Source: Listeria goaensis
GTDB taxonomy: Bacteria; Bacillota; Bacilli; Lactobacillales; Listeriaceae
DNA length: 64,000 nucleotides
Direction of reading: 5' to 3'
Assembly: GCF_900186125.1 (NCBI RefSeq)
Contig: NZ_FYBQ01000012.1
Coordinates: 27,033 to 91,032, forward strand
The notes beneath the pieces were generated by a model. That model had not been told where the DNA came from and did not search any database. It saw only the letters and a list, made by a program, of their open reading frames with translations. A program made the position numbers and the translations under genes. Positions 8,296 through 16,971 of the stretch are shown here, piece after piece. The stretch's first letter is position 1. Every line of letters starts with the position of its first letter.

Positions 8296-8339
8296 AAGCT
8301 TCACCCTTTCTTTCTTTTTCTGCTTCATCATATCATATT

Positions 8340-8789
8340 TTAGCGGAAATAGGGGCTACTGTTTTCAAAAATAGTAGGTTGAGTTGCTGTGTCTGGCTTT
8401 ATATTTGTATAGGCTTCGAGGCAATATTTGGCGCGCTTTAATGACAACGATGTTTTGGTCTTATATTGTAAACGAACCTGCTCGCCGAGGTGATGCAGCT
8501 CTTTTAAATCGTTTTTTGTGGGCGGGATATGGAAAAGGAAATCGCCACATTTGACCAGCACAAGCGAGTGTTGGCGGCAGTTTTTTGGATTTTTTGAATA
8601 TTGCAAGCCGACTTTTTCGGCATGGCCATCTGAGAGCAATTTGGTGATGGCGGCTTGTTTTAGCTTGTACAAGTAAGCCGGGTTGGTGGCGACTTTACTA
8701 TGACGGTTAACGATAAAAATGGCTTCGGCAATTTGTTTCGTCTGGTTCAAATGAAAACCCCCTTTTTGCATGTAATCAGAAAATTTCAA
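8340..8789 (-). CDS. ykyB: YkyB-family protein
   Basis: A small basic protein of 149 residues that fits the Bacillaceae/Listeriaceae YkyB family in length and position (beside patA and the yku cluster). Visible features are AEAIFIVNRHSKVATNPAYLYKLKQ at the N-terminus and LVLVKCGDFLFHIPP in the middle. There is no signal peptide or membrane segment. Function is unknown. It starts about 170 bp from the divergent Fur-box gene and is followed 44 bp later by patA in the same direction. Confidence 0.65.
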   Translation of the reverse strand: MKFSDYMQKGGFHLNQTKQIAEAIFIVNRHSKVATNPAYLYKLKQAAITKLLSDGHAEKVGLQYSKNPKNCRQHSLVLVKCGDFLFHIPPTKNDLKELHHLGEQVRLQYKTKTSLSLKRAKYCLEAYTNIKPDTATQPTIFENSSPYFR

Positions 8790-8875
8790 TTGAGTATAAT
8801 AATTTAATTATAACGAAACAATTTGATAACACAAATCAAAAGTTGAAAAAATCTGATAATATTTACATTTTGTTA

Positions 8876-8904
8876 TTGCATATTTTGCTTTTTTACCGTA
8901 AAAT
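8876..8904 (+). promoter_or_regulatory. SigA-type promoter of the 8961 gene
   Basis: TTGCAT (8876-8881), 17 bp, TAAAAT (8899-8904). The predicted transcription start falls inside the Fur box just downstream. Confidence 0.7.
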
Positions 8905-8910
8905 AGTTTT

Positions 8911-8929
8911 AATAATGATAATCATTTTC
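8911..8929 (+). promoter_or_regulatory. Fur box (iron repressor operator)
   Basis: AATAATGATAATCATTTTC matches the classical 19-bp Fur box GATAATGATAATCATTATC at 17 of 19 positions. It lies directly after the -10 box, over the likely start site, the expected place for iron-dependent repression of the gene at 8961. Confidence 0.85.
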
Positions 8930-8960
8930 AATTGGAAGTGGTTTGAGAGGGGAAGCGCAC

Positions 8961-9182
8961 ATGACAAAAGCTGGTAAATACGAGGCGTTCTTTTTTCCAA
9001 CAAAAGATGGCCTTTTGAAAATACATGCTTACGGTTTTAACCCGACTGGTTCGTGGGGGGAAGTTTACGCGACTTTAAATGGCGAAACGATTTGTGTGAA
9101 GGGCTTTAATCGCCACAAGACAATCATGCGCGCTGTTAAAACGAAGCTGGATATTACGGAAAATCAAAACAACGATTTATAA
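8961..9182 (+). CDS. Small orphan protein under a Fur box
   Basis: Seventy-three residues starting MTKAGKYEAFFFPTKDGLLK. GAGAGGGG lies 8 bases before the ATG; an in-frame start 18 bp upstream would overlap that site. It is soluble-looking, with alternating hydrophobic residues suggesting a beta-rich fold (KIHAYGFNP, WGEVYATLNGETICVKGF). There is no Cys pair, His cluster or signal peptide that would indicate metal binding. By position it corresponds to lmo1007, which I recall being listed in the Listeria Fur regulon. The promoter and Fur box predict induction in iron starvation. Function is unknown. Confidence 0.75.
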   Translation: MTKAGKYEAFFFPTKDGLLKIHAYGFNPTGSWGEVYATLNGETICVKGFNRHKTIMRAVKTKLDITENQNNDL

Positions 9183-9216
9183 ACCTGGTTGCTTTTCGCA
9201 CTAGGTTTTTATTTTG
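9181..9216 (+). terminator. Weak terminator after the 8961 gene
   Basis: AAACCT and AGGTTT pair across a 16-base loop, followed by TTATTTT, immediately after the stop codon. Confidence 0.5.
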
Positions 9217-9309
9217 ATTAAAACGCTGTAGCGCGCATAAAAACTAAAAAGCTCGTTGTGGCAAATTTTATTCAAAGAAAATTGCTTTTTCTGAATTTTT
9301 ACAGATGAC

Positions 9310-9339
9310 TTGCTTAATAGGTGCTATATGCGCTAAAAT
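9310..9339 (+). promoter_or_regulatory. Promoter of ykuJ
   Basis: TTGCTT (9310-9315), 18 bp, TAAAAT (9334-9339), about 70 bp before the ykuJ start. Confidence 0.6.
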
Positions 9340-9409
9340 TTGATAGTATTAATTTAGTGGTCTTGCGAGTTTGTTTCGTATAGGTGGATTTTTGAGAGGA
9401 GAATAAGCG

Positions 9410-9640
9410 ATGTCTCAGTTATTAGGAATTATTCAACGTTTAAACGCGATGCAGGAGGATGAAGCTTCTGAAACGCAAGCACGTCGTTTTGAAAAAGACG
9501 GTAAGGTAATCTGTGAAGTGAAATACTTTCGAGCGTCTAATTCGTTTGAAGTCGAAATTTATGAATTAAACAGTAAATATCAATTTGATGATATTGATAT
9601 GACAGCAATTGAGATTTTTGAAGCGTTACAAGAAAATTAA
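9410..9640 (+). CDS. ykuJ: YkuJ-family protein
   Basis: Seventy-six residues that align with B. subtilis YkuJ at both ends: MSQLLGIIQRLNAMQ at the N-terminus and FDDIDMTAIEIFEALQ at the C-terminus. The middle EKDGKVICEVKYFRASNSFEVEIYE looks like antiparallel strands. Structure is known for the B. subtilis member but function is not. GAGGAGAA lies before the ATG. In Bacillus ykuJ is also upstream of ykuL and ccpC, so the neighbourhood is conserved. A terminator follows, so it is probably a single-gene transcript. Confidence 0.85.
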   Translation: MSQLLGIIQRLNAMQEDEASETQARRFEKDGKVICEVKYFRASNSFEVEIYELNSKYQFDDIDMTAIEIFEALQEN

Positions 9641-9649
9641 TTTGTAAGG

Positions 9650-9688
9650 TGTAGCTAGAACGGGGAATCTGTTCTAGTTATTTTTTTT
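9650..9688 (+). terminator. Terminator after ykuJ
   Basis: CTAGAAC and GTTCTAG pair around GGGGAATCT, followed by TTATTTTTTTT. Confidence 0.85.
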
Positions 9689-9793
9689 GCGCAACAATAG
9701 AGGAAATTCTTGTTTTTCTATGCTAGAATAAGAGTGATGAGACACTTACTTTAGAGAGATAAAACGTGAATTTAATTGAGAAGAGGGTTCCAC

Positions 9794-10246
9794 GTGATTT
9801 CAAATAGATTAGGTTATTTTTTCAAAGATAAGCTCGAAGAAAGTATGATTTCTGCTGAGAAGGTTGCCCATGTACAGGTAGGGAATAATTTGGAGCATGC
9901 GCTTTTAGTGCTTACGAAATGTGGCTATTCAGCTATTCCAGTGCTTGATTTCGAATTTAAACTGCACGGACTGATTAGTGCTGCACGTATTACAGATTCG
10001 ATTTTAGGCCTTGAGCGAATTGAATATGAAAAGCTTGAAACGTTAAAAGTTGAAGATGCGATGCAAACGGAATTTCCTGTTATTAAAGGGGCAATTAATC
10101 CGGAACGTGTCGTAAGTTTGCTTGTAGATAATCCATTTTTATGTGTGGTCAATGAGGAAAATGAGTTTCAAGGGATTATTACGCGAAGAATTATTTTAAA
10201 ACAGGTGAATCGCTTTATTCATGCACCGTTGGAGGACGAAAAATGA
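9794..10246 (+). CDS. cbpB: c-di-AMP-binding CBS protein CbpB (YkuL)
   Basis: A 150-residue protein with two CBS domains: about 20-75 (AEKVAHVQVGNNLEHALLVL, YSAIPVLD) and 85-145 (VEDAMQTEFPVI, FLCVVNEENEFQGIITRR). It is the counterpart of B. subtilis YkuL and L. monocytogenes CbpB (lmo1009). In those organisms the protein binds cyclic di-AMP and, when unliganded, stimulates the (p)ppGpp synthetase Rel. I chose the GTG at 9794, six bases after AGGG; a TTG 18 bp upstream is possible but lies inside the SD. An extended -10 (TGCTAGAAT at about 9722) may drive it. It overlaps ccpC by four bases (ATGA), indicating translational coupling. Confidence 0.85.
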   Translation: MISNRLGYFFKDKLEESMISAEKVAHVQVGNNLEHALLVLTKCGYSAIPVLDFEFKLHGLISAARITDSILGLERIEYEKLETLKVEDAMQTEFPVIKGAINPERVVSLLVDNPFLCVVNEENEFQGIITRRIILKQVNRFIHAPLEDEK

Positions 10247-11124
10247 TTGTCACAGAATATGAATTGCTTGTTTGTCTAGCTGATGAACTGAATATGCGTC
10301 GTAGTGCGGAAAAACTTTTTTTGAGTCAACCGGCTTTATCGCAACGTTTACAGACGATTGAAAGCAGATGGAATACGAAGATTTTTATCCGCACACAAAA
10401 AGGCTTGCTTTTAACGCCAGAAGGGGAAGCGATTGTCAAACATGCGGCGAGTGTCATTGCTAGAGAGCATGAAATTCAGGAGCGGCTAGAGGCGATGGAA
10501 GGTGTCGTGCGCGGTACGCTTCGAATTGCTTGTGCAAGTGTTGTGGCGCAGATGTGGCTGCCGCGGGTGTTAAAAATGTTCACAGAGAAATATCCCGATG
10601 TGACGATTTCACTGCAAACGGGTTGGAGTAGCGATGTCCATGAATTGCTTGCTTCTGGTTCAGTACATTTAGGGATTGTGCGTGGCAGTACGCCGTGGAA
10701 AAGTGTGAAGCGGCATTTATTTACGGACCGGCTTATTTTAGTGGATCAGGAGATTGAACGAATTGAAGATGTTTTTGAAACGAATCGGCCATTTATTCAA
10801 TTCCGGAGCGATTCTAACTATTATCAAGTGATTCAGGATTACTGGCAGCGAAACTTTTCGAAGTTGCCGAAACAAGTCATGTTGATGGATCAAATTGAAA
10901 CATCGAGGCAAATGGCGATAAACGGAATTGGTTTTGCGATTTTACCTGAGGTGACAATGAGTCAAGAAATCGATGCGGTCGTAAATCGTATTCCGTTAAC
11001 TGAAAAGGACGGGACAGAACTCGGGCGGGATACCAATTTGCTGACGTATGAACAGTCGCTTGAATTACCGCAAGTTGCTGCTTTCCTAGAAGTGACAAAT
11101 CAATTTCTTGAAACAAGCCGCTAG
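10243..11124 (+). CDS. ccpC: LysR-family regulator CcpC
   Basis: A 293-residue LysR-type regulator. The N-terminal winged HTH (MRRSAEKLFLSQPALSQRLQTIE) is followed by a periplasmic-binding-like effector domain from about residue 90 (GTLRIACASVV). Position after cbpB/ykuL matches ccpC in B. subtilis and lmo1010 in Listeria, where CcpC represses TCA-cycle genes such as citB in response to citrate. No target operator is sought here because citB is outside the window. The start overlaps the cbpB stop. The effector domain is full length and no defect is seen. Confidence 0.85.
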   Translation: MIVTEYELLVCLADELNMRRSAEKLFLSQPALSQRLQTIESRWNTKIFIRTQKGLLLTPEGEAIVKHAASVIAREHEIQERLEAMEGVVRGTLRIACASVVAQMWLPRVLKMFTEKYPDVTISLQTGWSSDVHELLASGSVHLGIVRGSTPWKSVKRHLFTDRLILVDQEIERIEDVFETNRPFIQFRSDSNYYQVIQDYWQRNFSKLPKQVMLMDQIETSRQMAINGIGFAILPEVTMSQEIDAVVNRIPLTEKDGTELGRDTNLLTYEQSLELPQVAAFLEVTNQFLETSR

Positions 11125-11162
11125 CTATGGCAAACTAAAAAATAAAAAAGGGGCGTTTAAAT

Positions 11163-11873
11163 ATGGAACAAATGGATGCACATCAAATTATTTCTTTTAT
11201 TCAAAACAGTAAAAAATCAACACCGGTCAAAGTTTATTTGAAAGGTGATTTAGACAAAATTGCTTTCCCCGATGAAGTTAAAACGTTTATTACGGGTAAT
11301 GCGGGAACAATTTTTGGTGAATGGGCTGACATTGAGCCTCTTCTTGCTAAAAACGAGGCGCATATTGCGGATTATGTAGTGGAAAACGATCGCCGCAATT
11401 CAGCTATTCCAATGCTTGATTTAAAAAATATTAATGCGCGTATTGAACCAGGCGCAGTCATTCGCGACCAAGTGACAATTGGAGATAATGCGGTTATCAT
11501 GATGGGGGCTAGCATTAATATTGGCTCTGTCATTGGAGACGGTACGATGATTGATATGAACGTCGTGCTTGGCGGACGCGCAACAGTGGGCAAAAACTGT
11601 CACATCGGGGCGGGATCAGTACTTGCGGGTGTTGTTGAACCACCTTCTGCGACACCAGTTATCGTGGAGGACGATGTTGTCATCGGGGCAAATGTCGTTG
11701 TCCTTGAAGGCGTACGAATTGGTAAAGGCGCAGTCGTTGCGGCTGGCGCGATTGTGACGAAGGACGTTGCACCGGGAACAGTTGTAGCCGGCATTCCAGC
11801 ACGTGTCTTAAAAGAACTTGATGCGAAAACGGCATCGAAAACCGAAATTATGCAAGGCTTGCGACAACTTTAA
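11163..11873 (+). CDS. dapH: Tetrahydrodipicolinate N-acetyltransferase DapH
   Basis: A 236-residue enzyme with a helical N-terminal domain and a left-handed beta helix from about residue 90: repeated hexapeptides such as [33 protein letters not shown], and [17 protein letters not shown] ending AGIPARVL. DapH acetylates 2,3,4,5-tetrahydrodipicolinate using acetyl-CoA, starting the acetyl branch of diaminopimelate and lysine synthesis. The ribosome site AAAAAAGGGGCG precedes the ATG. It is probably an operon with the downstream deacetylase, with a hairpin between them. Length and motifs match lmo1011 and B. subtilis YkuQ. Confidence 0.95.
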   Translation: MEQMDAHQIISFIQNSKKSTPVKVYLKGDLDKIAFPDEVKTFITGNAGTIFGEWADIEPLLAKNEAHIADYVVENDRRNSAIPMLDLKNINARIEPGAVIRDQVTIGDNAVIMMGASINIGSVIGDGTMIDMNVVLGGRATVGKNCHIGAGSVLAGVVEPPSATPVIVEDDVVIGANVVVLEGVRIGKGAVVAAGAIVTKDVAPGTVVAGIPARVLKELDAKTASKTEIMQGLRQL

Positions 11874-11879
11874 ATCAAA

Positions 11880-11925
11880 TGAAAAGAGGGGCGTGTTCAT
11901 TTGGCACGTCTCTTTCTTTTAGAAA
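11880..11925 (+). terminator. Hairpin between dapH and ykuR, possible attenuator
   Basis: AAAGAG-GGGCGTG pairs with CACGTC-TCTTT (one G-U pair), followed by CTTTTAG. The 3' side ends about 6 bases before the ykuR ribosome site, so it could terminate most dapH transcripts or reduce downstream expression. Confidence 0.6.
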
Positions 11926-11938
11926 AGGAGGGTTTTTC

Positions 11939-13051
11939 GTGAATCGTTTTATTGAGATTAGACGGGATTTACACCAGATTCCGGAAATTGGTTTTGAGGA
12001 GCATAAAACGCAGAAATACTTGCTCGATTATATTGCGGGACTGAATCAAGAGTTCCTTGAGGTACAAACTTGGCGCACGGGGATTTTTGTTCGCGTCACG
12101 GGGCGAGTTGGTGCGAAAACAATTGGGTACCGGACGGACATGGATGCGTTGCCGCTAGCTGAAAAAACGGGTCTGCCGTTTGCGTCTACGCACGCTGGAG
12201 CGATGCATGCATGCGGCCACGATGTTCATATGAGCATTGCGCTAGGGTGTTTGACGCACTTTGCGACGAGTCAGCCTGAACAAAATCTTGTTTTTATTTT
12301 TCAACCTGCGGAGGAAGGTCCTGGCGGGGCTTTGCCCATTTTAGAAAGCGAAGAATTTAAAGCATTTTGGCCTGACGAAATTTACGCCTTACATATTGCG
12401 CCAGAGTATAAAGTGGGGCAAATTGCGACAAAAGTTGGTCTTCTTTTTGCGAACACATCGGAACTTTTTATTTCGTTTAAAGGGCGCGCTGGGCATGCGG
12501 CGTACCCGCATCTTGCGAATGATATGGTCGTTTGTGCGAGTCATTTTGTGACGCAAATGCAGACGATTGTCAGTCGGAATATCGACCCGATGGACGCGGC
12601 TGTTATAACGGTTGGGAAAATTTCAGGCGGCGATGCGCAAAACATTATTGCGGAGGTGGCGCACCTAGACGGGACGATTCGGACGGCGAAGAAGGAAACG
12701 ATGGACGTGATTTGGACGCGTTTAAGACAACTTGCACGCGGCATGGAAGAAGCTTTTCAGTGCGAAATTACGTTTACACCGGGATCGGATTACTGCCAAG
12801 TTTACAATCATGCGGAGGAAACGGAACAGTTTATTGCCTTTTTAAATCGCGAGTTTGAAGGGGCGTTTATTGAGGCGCCGGCTGCAATGACGGGCGAAGA
12901 CTTCGGGTATTTCTTGGAGGAAATTCCGGGTTGTATGTTTTGGCTCGGGGTGGACTCACCGTACGGTTTGCACCACGCTAAATTAAATCCACAAGAAGAT
13001 GCGATTCCGTTTGCGATTTCTGTTTTAACGAAGTTTTTATCTGAAAAATAA
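11939..13051 (+). CDS. ykuR: N-acetyldiaminopimelate deacetylase
   Basis: A 370-residue M20 metallopeptidase-family amidohydrolase. Metal and active-site motifs visible are [30 protein letters not shown] (Cys and His ligands), [13 protein letters not shown] (catalytic Glu pair) and [10 protein letters not shown] in the dimerisation domain. It hydrolyses N-acetyl-LL-diaminopimelate to LL-diaminopimelate and acetate, the step after PatA. The GTG at 11939, seven bases after AAGGAGGG, is preferred over an ATG 60 bp upstream that lies inside the preceding hairpin. Length is close to the B. subtilis YkuR protein, and the gene matches lmo1012. Confidence 0.9.
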   Translation: MNRFIEIRRDLHQIPEIGFEEHKTQKYLLDYIAGLNQEFLEVQTWRTGIFVRVTGRVGAKTIGYRTDMDALPLAEKTGLPFASTHAGAMHACGHDVHMSIALGCLTHFATSQPEQNLVFIFQPAEEGPGGALPILESEEFKAFWPDEIYALHIAPEYKVGQIATKVGLLFANTSELFISFKGRAGHAAYPHLANDMVVCASHFVTQMQTIVSRNIDPMDAAVITVGKISGGDAQNIIAEVAHLDGTIRTAKKETMDVIWTRLRQLARGMEEAFQCEITFTPGSDYCQVYNHAEETEQFIAFLNREFEGAFIEAPAAMTGEDFGYFLEEIPGCMFWLGVDSPYGLHHAKLNPQEDAIPFAISVLTKFLSEK

Positions 13052-13063
13052 GGGGTTTTGCAT

Positions 13064-13711
13064 ATGATTCGTGTCCTTTTAGCGGACGATAATTCGTTTA
13101 TTACGGGCGGTTTAGAGATTATTTTGAATACGGAGGAAAATTTGGAGGTTGTGGGCACGGTCCAGAACGGGGAAGAGGCGTACCGATTTTGCTTGGAGCA
13201 TGCGGTTGATGTGGCGCTTGTGGATATTCGGATGCCCGTTATGGACGGTGTTCTTGCGACGAAAAAAATTGCGCAGGAGACGGACACGAAGGTGATTATT
13301 TTAACGACTTTTGATGATGACGCGTTTATTTTGGAGGCGATTCAAAACGGGGCGAAGGGCTATTTGCTTAAAAATAATGATCCGAAAAAAATTGTGAATG
13401 CTATCTGTAGTGTGATGCAGGAGCAGAGTATTATTCAGGCGGAAATTTGGGATAAGTTGCGCGCGGTGAATCAGGCGAAGCAGACGGCGTATGCGGATCT
13501 TGATGCGATGGGGCTGTCTGAACGTGAGAAGGATATTGTGAAAGCGGTAGCGAAAGGGCTGTCGAATCGGGAAATTGCGAAACTCCTTTTTATTTCAGAG
13601 GGGACGGTTGCGAACAATATTTCGGCTTTGCTTGGGAAACTGGGGCTTTCACACCGGACGCAGATTGCGATTTTGTATTTCACGGGTAGCGGAAATGGGG
13701 ATGCGGAATGA
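13064..13711 (+). CDS. NarL-family response regulator
   Basis: A 215-residue two-component response regulator. The receiver domain occupies about residues 1-120 with acidic pair D8/D9, phospho-acceptor D54 (VALVDIRMP), T85-type LTTFDDD and K105-region GYLLKNN. A LuxR-type HTH follows at about 150-210 (LSEREKDIVKAVAKGLSNREIA...GTVANNIS). It starts at the ATG at 13064 after AAGGGG. It is translationally coupled to the kinase (4-bp overlap) and precedes a three-gene ABC exporter. The layout resembles the B. subtilis LnrJK-LnrLMN system for linearmycin resistance, so it probably controls the downstream transporter. Confidence 0.85.
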   Translation: MIRVLLADDNSFITGGLEIILNTEENLEVVGTVQNGEEAYRFCLEHAVDVALVDIRMPVMDGVLATKKIAQETDTKVIILTTFDDDAFILEAIQNGAKGYLLKNNDPKKIVNAICSVMQEQSIIQAEIWDKLRAVNQAKQTAYADLDAMGLSEREKDIVKAVAKGLSNREIAKLLFISEGTVANNISALLGKLGLSHRTQIAILYFTGSGNGDAE

Positions 13712-14826
13712 ATGCCTATAAAATCCAAATTGATGTGGTTTTTTCGCTTTTCTTGCTATTATTTGTGTTTATACAAGAGTTGTCGGCTTTTTTAAACGCT
13801 TGTTATTTGCTGGCGATATTATTGTATTTATCGCTGACTTTACTAAGTTTTACTCTGCGGCGTGCGCGAATTTTTCTCATTGTGCTGCTTTGCGGCAGTA
13901 TTTTGGTTTTTGGCTTTCTCATCATGCCATATTTGCTCTATTTATTCCCGTTTGCTGTTTTTTCGCTTTTTTTACAGGGGGAAAAATGGAGTTTTTCGGT
14001 CTACGCATTATACGCGGTTATCGCGATGTTGCCGCTCTTTTTTTTGCGTGATTTCCAGATGAGTGCGCTTTATTTATGGATTGCGGCTTTTGCATTCATT
14101 TTTTATATGATTTTAAATAAGCAGTCCTACATGTTGCTACGGAAAGAGGAGACGAATGAAGCGCTTAGGATTCAACTGGAAAATGTGCGGGGGAAAATGG
14201 ATCAACTTGAAACGCGAATTATGAAAGAGACGAGCCTTGCCAAATTAGAGGAGCGAAACGCGCTTTCGCACCGTATTCATGATGAGCTGGGGCATTCGCT
14301 TTCTGGCGGACTCATTCAGCTTGAGGCTTGCAAGGCGATTCTTTACAAAGATGTTGACCAGGCGGCGCTCCTTTTGAACAATGCGATTCAAATTAGCCAA
14401 GCGGGCATCGAGGAAATTCGGAAGACTTTGAAGGAAACAAAGCCTGCGCAGGAAAGTTTAGGGGTTACGCGGCTTAAAAATGAGCTATCCCAATTTGAAA
14501 GTAAGTATAAATGTCAAACGCTTTTTTATGCGAAAGGTTCATTGGCTAAAATTACCCAACCGATGTGGTATGTATTTTTACAAAACTTGACGGAGGCATT
14601 AACAAATTCGTTAAAGTACAGCGACGCGACGCGCATTGAAGCGAATCTTGTTGTATTGAATAAAGTTGCTCGTTTTGAAATACGTGATAACGGGGTCGGC
14701 GCAGAAGTTATTTCTAAACATTTAGGTTTACTGGGTATGGAAGAAAGAACGGCGAAACTAGGCGGTAACGTGATTTTTCAAGGTGAGGACGGCTTCTCTA
14801 TCATTACTTTAATCCCAATTTCGTGA
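13708..14826 (+). CDS. Sensor histidine kinase (HisKA_3 type)
   Basis: A 372-residue membrane kinase. The first 145 residues contain about five to six hydrophobic segments with only short loops, so there is no sizeable extracellular sensor domain and the signal is probably sensed in or near the membrane. The dimerisation/phosphoacceptor helix contains SHRIHDELGHSLSGG (His of the HisKA_3 subfamily). The ATP-binding domain has LTEALTNSLKYSDAT (N box) and IRDNGVGA (G1). Compact intramembrane-sensing kinases beside ABC exporters commonly respond to membrane-active compounds; that role is inferred. It overlaps the response regulator gene by 4 bp and is followed by a terminator-like hairpin. Confidence 0.85.
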   Translation: MNAYKIQIDVVFSLFLLLFVFIQELSAFLNACYLLAILLYLSLTLLSFTLRRARIFLIVLLCGSILVFGFLIMPYLLYLFPFAVFSLFLQGEKWSFSVYALYAVIAMLPLFFLRDFQMSALYLWIAAFAFIFYMILNKQSYMLLRKEETNEALRIQLENVRGKMDQLETRIMKETSLAKLEERNALSHRIHDELGHSLSGGLIQLEACKAILYKDVDQAALLLNNAIQISQAGIEEIRKTLKETKPAQESLGVTRLKNELSQFESKYKCQTLFYAKGSLAKITQPMWYVFLQNLTEALTNSLKYSDATRIEANLVVLNKVARFEIRDNGVGAEVISKHLGLLGMEERTAKLGGNVIFQGEDGFSIITLIPIS

Positions 14827-14836
14827 AAATCTCATG

Positions 14837-14884
14837 CGAAGAAGTGAGGAATTGCACTAGGCAAAGTCCTCGCTTCTTTTTTAT
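14837..14884 (+). terminator. Terminator/attenuator between kinase and ABC genes
   Basis: GAAGTGAGGA and TCCTCGCTTC pair (one G-U) around a 16-base loop, followed by a T6 run. It lies between genes that should work together, so the transporter may be expressed by read-through or from a TATAAT-containing site right after the T run. Confidence 0.8.
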
Positions 14885-14909
14885 AATAGAGAAAACGAGG
14901 AGGTACATT

Positions 14910-15848
14910 ATGAAAATCGTTGAAATAAATGAAGTAACGAAAAAATTTGATAAAACGATTGCGGTTGACCGGCTCACGCTTTCGATTGAGAAGGGGCAAA
15001 TTTTTGGTTTGCTCGGTCCTAACGGTGCTGGGAAAAGTACGGCGATTAGCATTTTATGTGGCTTAATTAAAAAAACGAGCGGTAATGTTACGATTTTCGG
15101 AGAGCAGCAAGGGCAAGACGGCTTGAGGATTAAAAGTAAGATTGGCCTCGTGCCGCAAGAAATTTCGCTTTATAATGAACTTTCGGCGCTTGAAAACGTT
15201 AAATTTTTTGCTGGGCTATACGGTTTGCGCGGCGCGGAACTTGACAAAGCGGCAAATGAGGCGCTTAGTTTTGTTGGCTTAACGGATAAAGCGAAAGGAC
15301 GTCCAGAAGCATTCTCAGGTGGTATGAAACGTCGTTTGAACATTGCCTGTGCTATTGCGCATCGTCCGGAACTTATCATTATGGACGAACCGACAGTTGG
15401 TATTGACCCGCAGTCTCGTAATTATATTTTACGCTCGATTAAAAAGCTGAATGAAAATGGGGCAACCATTATTTATACGAGTCATTATATGGAAGAGGTC
15501 GAGGAAATCTGCGACTATATTGCGATTATTGACCACGGGAAAGTCATTGCAGAAGGCACGGAAGAACAGCTCATTAGTTTGGTGACGGACGTCAAAGAAA
15601 TGGAAATTATCGTGGATCAAGACGCAAGTGTTACGACAAAAGACATCGAAGGGGTTTCGGGCGTTCAGGCGGTGACGTGGAACGGAACAAATTCGCTTCA
15701 CATCACATCAAGTAGCGAAGTGAACACGCTAAACTCGATTTTGGCCATTTTACTGCAACATAAAATCGATATTTTGGAAATTAATCAAGAAACGCTCAAC
15801 TTGGAAACTGTATTTTTAAACTTAACTGGGCGAAAATTGCGTGATTAG
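14910..15848 (+). CDS. ABC exporter ATP-binding subunit
   Basis: A 312-residue ABC ATPase. Walker A is GLLGPNGAGKSTAI, the Q-loop is VPQEISLYNELSA, the signature is FSGGMKRRLNIA, Walker B is LIIMDEPTVGID, and the H-loop is YTSHYMEE. A C-terminal extension after about residue 220 (VKEMEIIVDQDASVT) is typical of DrrA/CcmA-like exporters for drugs, antibiotics or polyenes. The start is the ATG at 14910 after GAGGAGG; the longer frame from 14823 runs through the terminator and is rejected. It is followed by two ABC-2 type permeases, a 1+2 arrangement like LnrL-LnrM-LnrN. Confidence 0.9.
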   Translation: MKIVEINEVTKKFDKTIAVDRLTLSIEKGQIFGLLGPNGAGKSTAISILCGLIKKTSGNVTIFGEQQGQDGLRIKSKIGLVPQEISLYNELSALENVKFFAGLYGLRGAELDKAANEALSFVGLTDKAKGRPEAFSGGMKRRLNIACAIAHRPELIIMDEPTVGIDPQSRNYILRSIKKLNENGATIIYTSHYMEEVEEICDYIAIIDHGKVIAEGTEEQLISLVTDVKEMEIIVDQDASVTTKDIEGVSGVQAVTWNGTNSLHITSSSEVNTLNSILAILLQHKIDILEINQETLNLETVFLNLTGRKLRD

Positions 15849-15863
15849 AAGGGGGCTGTCAAA

Positions 15864-16970
15864 ATGTTATTTCACATCATCAAAAAGCAAGTGAAACTTT
15901 CACTGCGCGATAAAAGCTTCTTCATTTTCATGCTCATTTTTCCAATCGCGCTTATTTTCGTACTCGGCAGCGTCCTTCAAAACGCGTTTACTGACGACAG
16001 CGATTTAGGCAAGATGAACATCGTCTACGCCCTTCAGGCAGACGCCAACATGAATACAGCCTTTGCAACTTTTGCGAATGAAGCAAGTACGAAGAGCGTT
16101 ACTTTTAAACAAGTCGATGGGGTTAAAGCTGGTGAGGCGAAGGTGAAAAACGGTGATGCGACAGCGTTCATTCAGGTGAAGGAAAATGATTTGCGCGTTG
16201 TGACAAACAGCCCCGGGACGGTTGAAAAAGCGCGACTGGACGGCTATATCAATGCTTTCGCGTCGCAATATCAACTCGCTGTGACGACGGCAAAAGTGAA
16301 TCCTACGCAAATGAATGGCGTCATGGCTTTAAACGACGTACCTAAAGACGCGATTTCGGTCCAAAAACTGAAAACGAGCGATAATGTGTCGTCTTTCCAG
16401 TACTATGCGATTGCGCTCATCGGCATGACGATGATGTTCGGCATGATGTCTGGTGTGAACGCGTTTCGAATTGAGAAATTGAAACATACGGATATTCGCT
16501 TGCTCATTGCGCCGCTTAGAAAAGAAGTGGCGATTACGGGGAATTTCATTGGTGAACTGGTCGTTCAAGCGATTTCTTTAGTTTTGCTTATGACGGTTTC
16601 CCAATTGTTCTTTGACGTAAACTGGGGAAACGCGTTCCTAATTATTGCGGCCGTTTATTTCAGCCTCGCCTTGTTCTCCGTATCATTTGGAATGGCGATT
16701 GACGTTCTATCTAACGGTAATGCAGCAGGGGCTGCCGTTTCGAGCATTATTGTCCAAATTTTTGCTTTCCTAGGCGGGGCTTACTTCCCTATGATAAGTC
16801 CGACAATTCAAAAGCTCTCCCCAATTGGTTGGGCGAACATTAGTATTCGCGATATTCTTTACAACGGACAACTTTCCGCGGCTATCATGCCGATTGTAAT
16901 TAATGTCGGCTTTGCCATTCTCTTTATTGGCCTCATTGCTATAACGCAAAAGCGAAAGGAAGTGTATTAA
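15864..16970 (+). CDS. ABC-2 type permease (first of pair)
   Basis: A 368-residue ABC-2 permease. It has an N-terminal transmembrane helix (FIFMLIFPIALIFVLGSVL), a large external domain of about 140 residues, and five more C-terminal helices starting at YYAIALIGMTMMFGMMSG, with KLSPIGWANISIRDIL near the end as in the drug-export ABC-2 family. It works with the ATPase and second permease as a heterodimeric channel. SD AAGGGGGCTG precedes the ATG. Substrate unknown; a membrane-active antimicrobial is plausible from context. Confidence 0.85.
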   Translation: MLFHIIKKQVKLSLRDKSFFIFMLIFPIALIFVLGSVLQNAFTDDSDLGKMNIVYALQADANMNTAFATFANEASTKSVTFKQVDGVKAGEAKVKNGDATAFIQVKENDLRVVTNSPGTVEKARLDGYINAFASQYQLAVTTAKVNPTQMNGVMALNDVPKDAISVQKLKTSDNVSSFQYYAIALIGMTMMFGMMSGVNAFRIEKLKHTDIRLLIAPLRKEVAITGNFIGELVVQAISLVLLMTVSQLFFDVNWGNAFLIIAAVYFSLALFSVSFGMAIDVLSNGNAAGAAVSSIIVQIFAFLGGAYFPMISPTIQKLSPIGWANISIRDILYNGQLSAAIMPIVINVGFAILFIGLIAITQKRKEVY

Positions 16971-16971
16971 G

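Noticed and set aside
12532..12858. Overlapping out-of-frame reading frames inside ykuR, fmt, coaBC, priA and other core genes
   Set aside because: They lie within well-conserved genes, lack ribosome sites and show no family resemblance.
14823..14909. N-terminal extension of the ABC ATPase gene from 14823
   Set aside because: It would translate through a terminator hairpin; the ATG at 14910 has a strong ribosome site and matches the family start.
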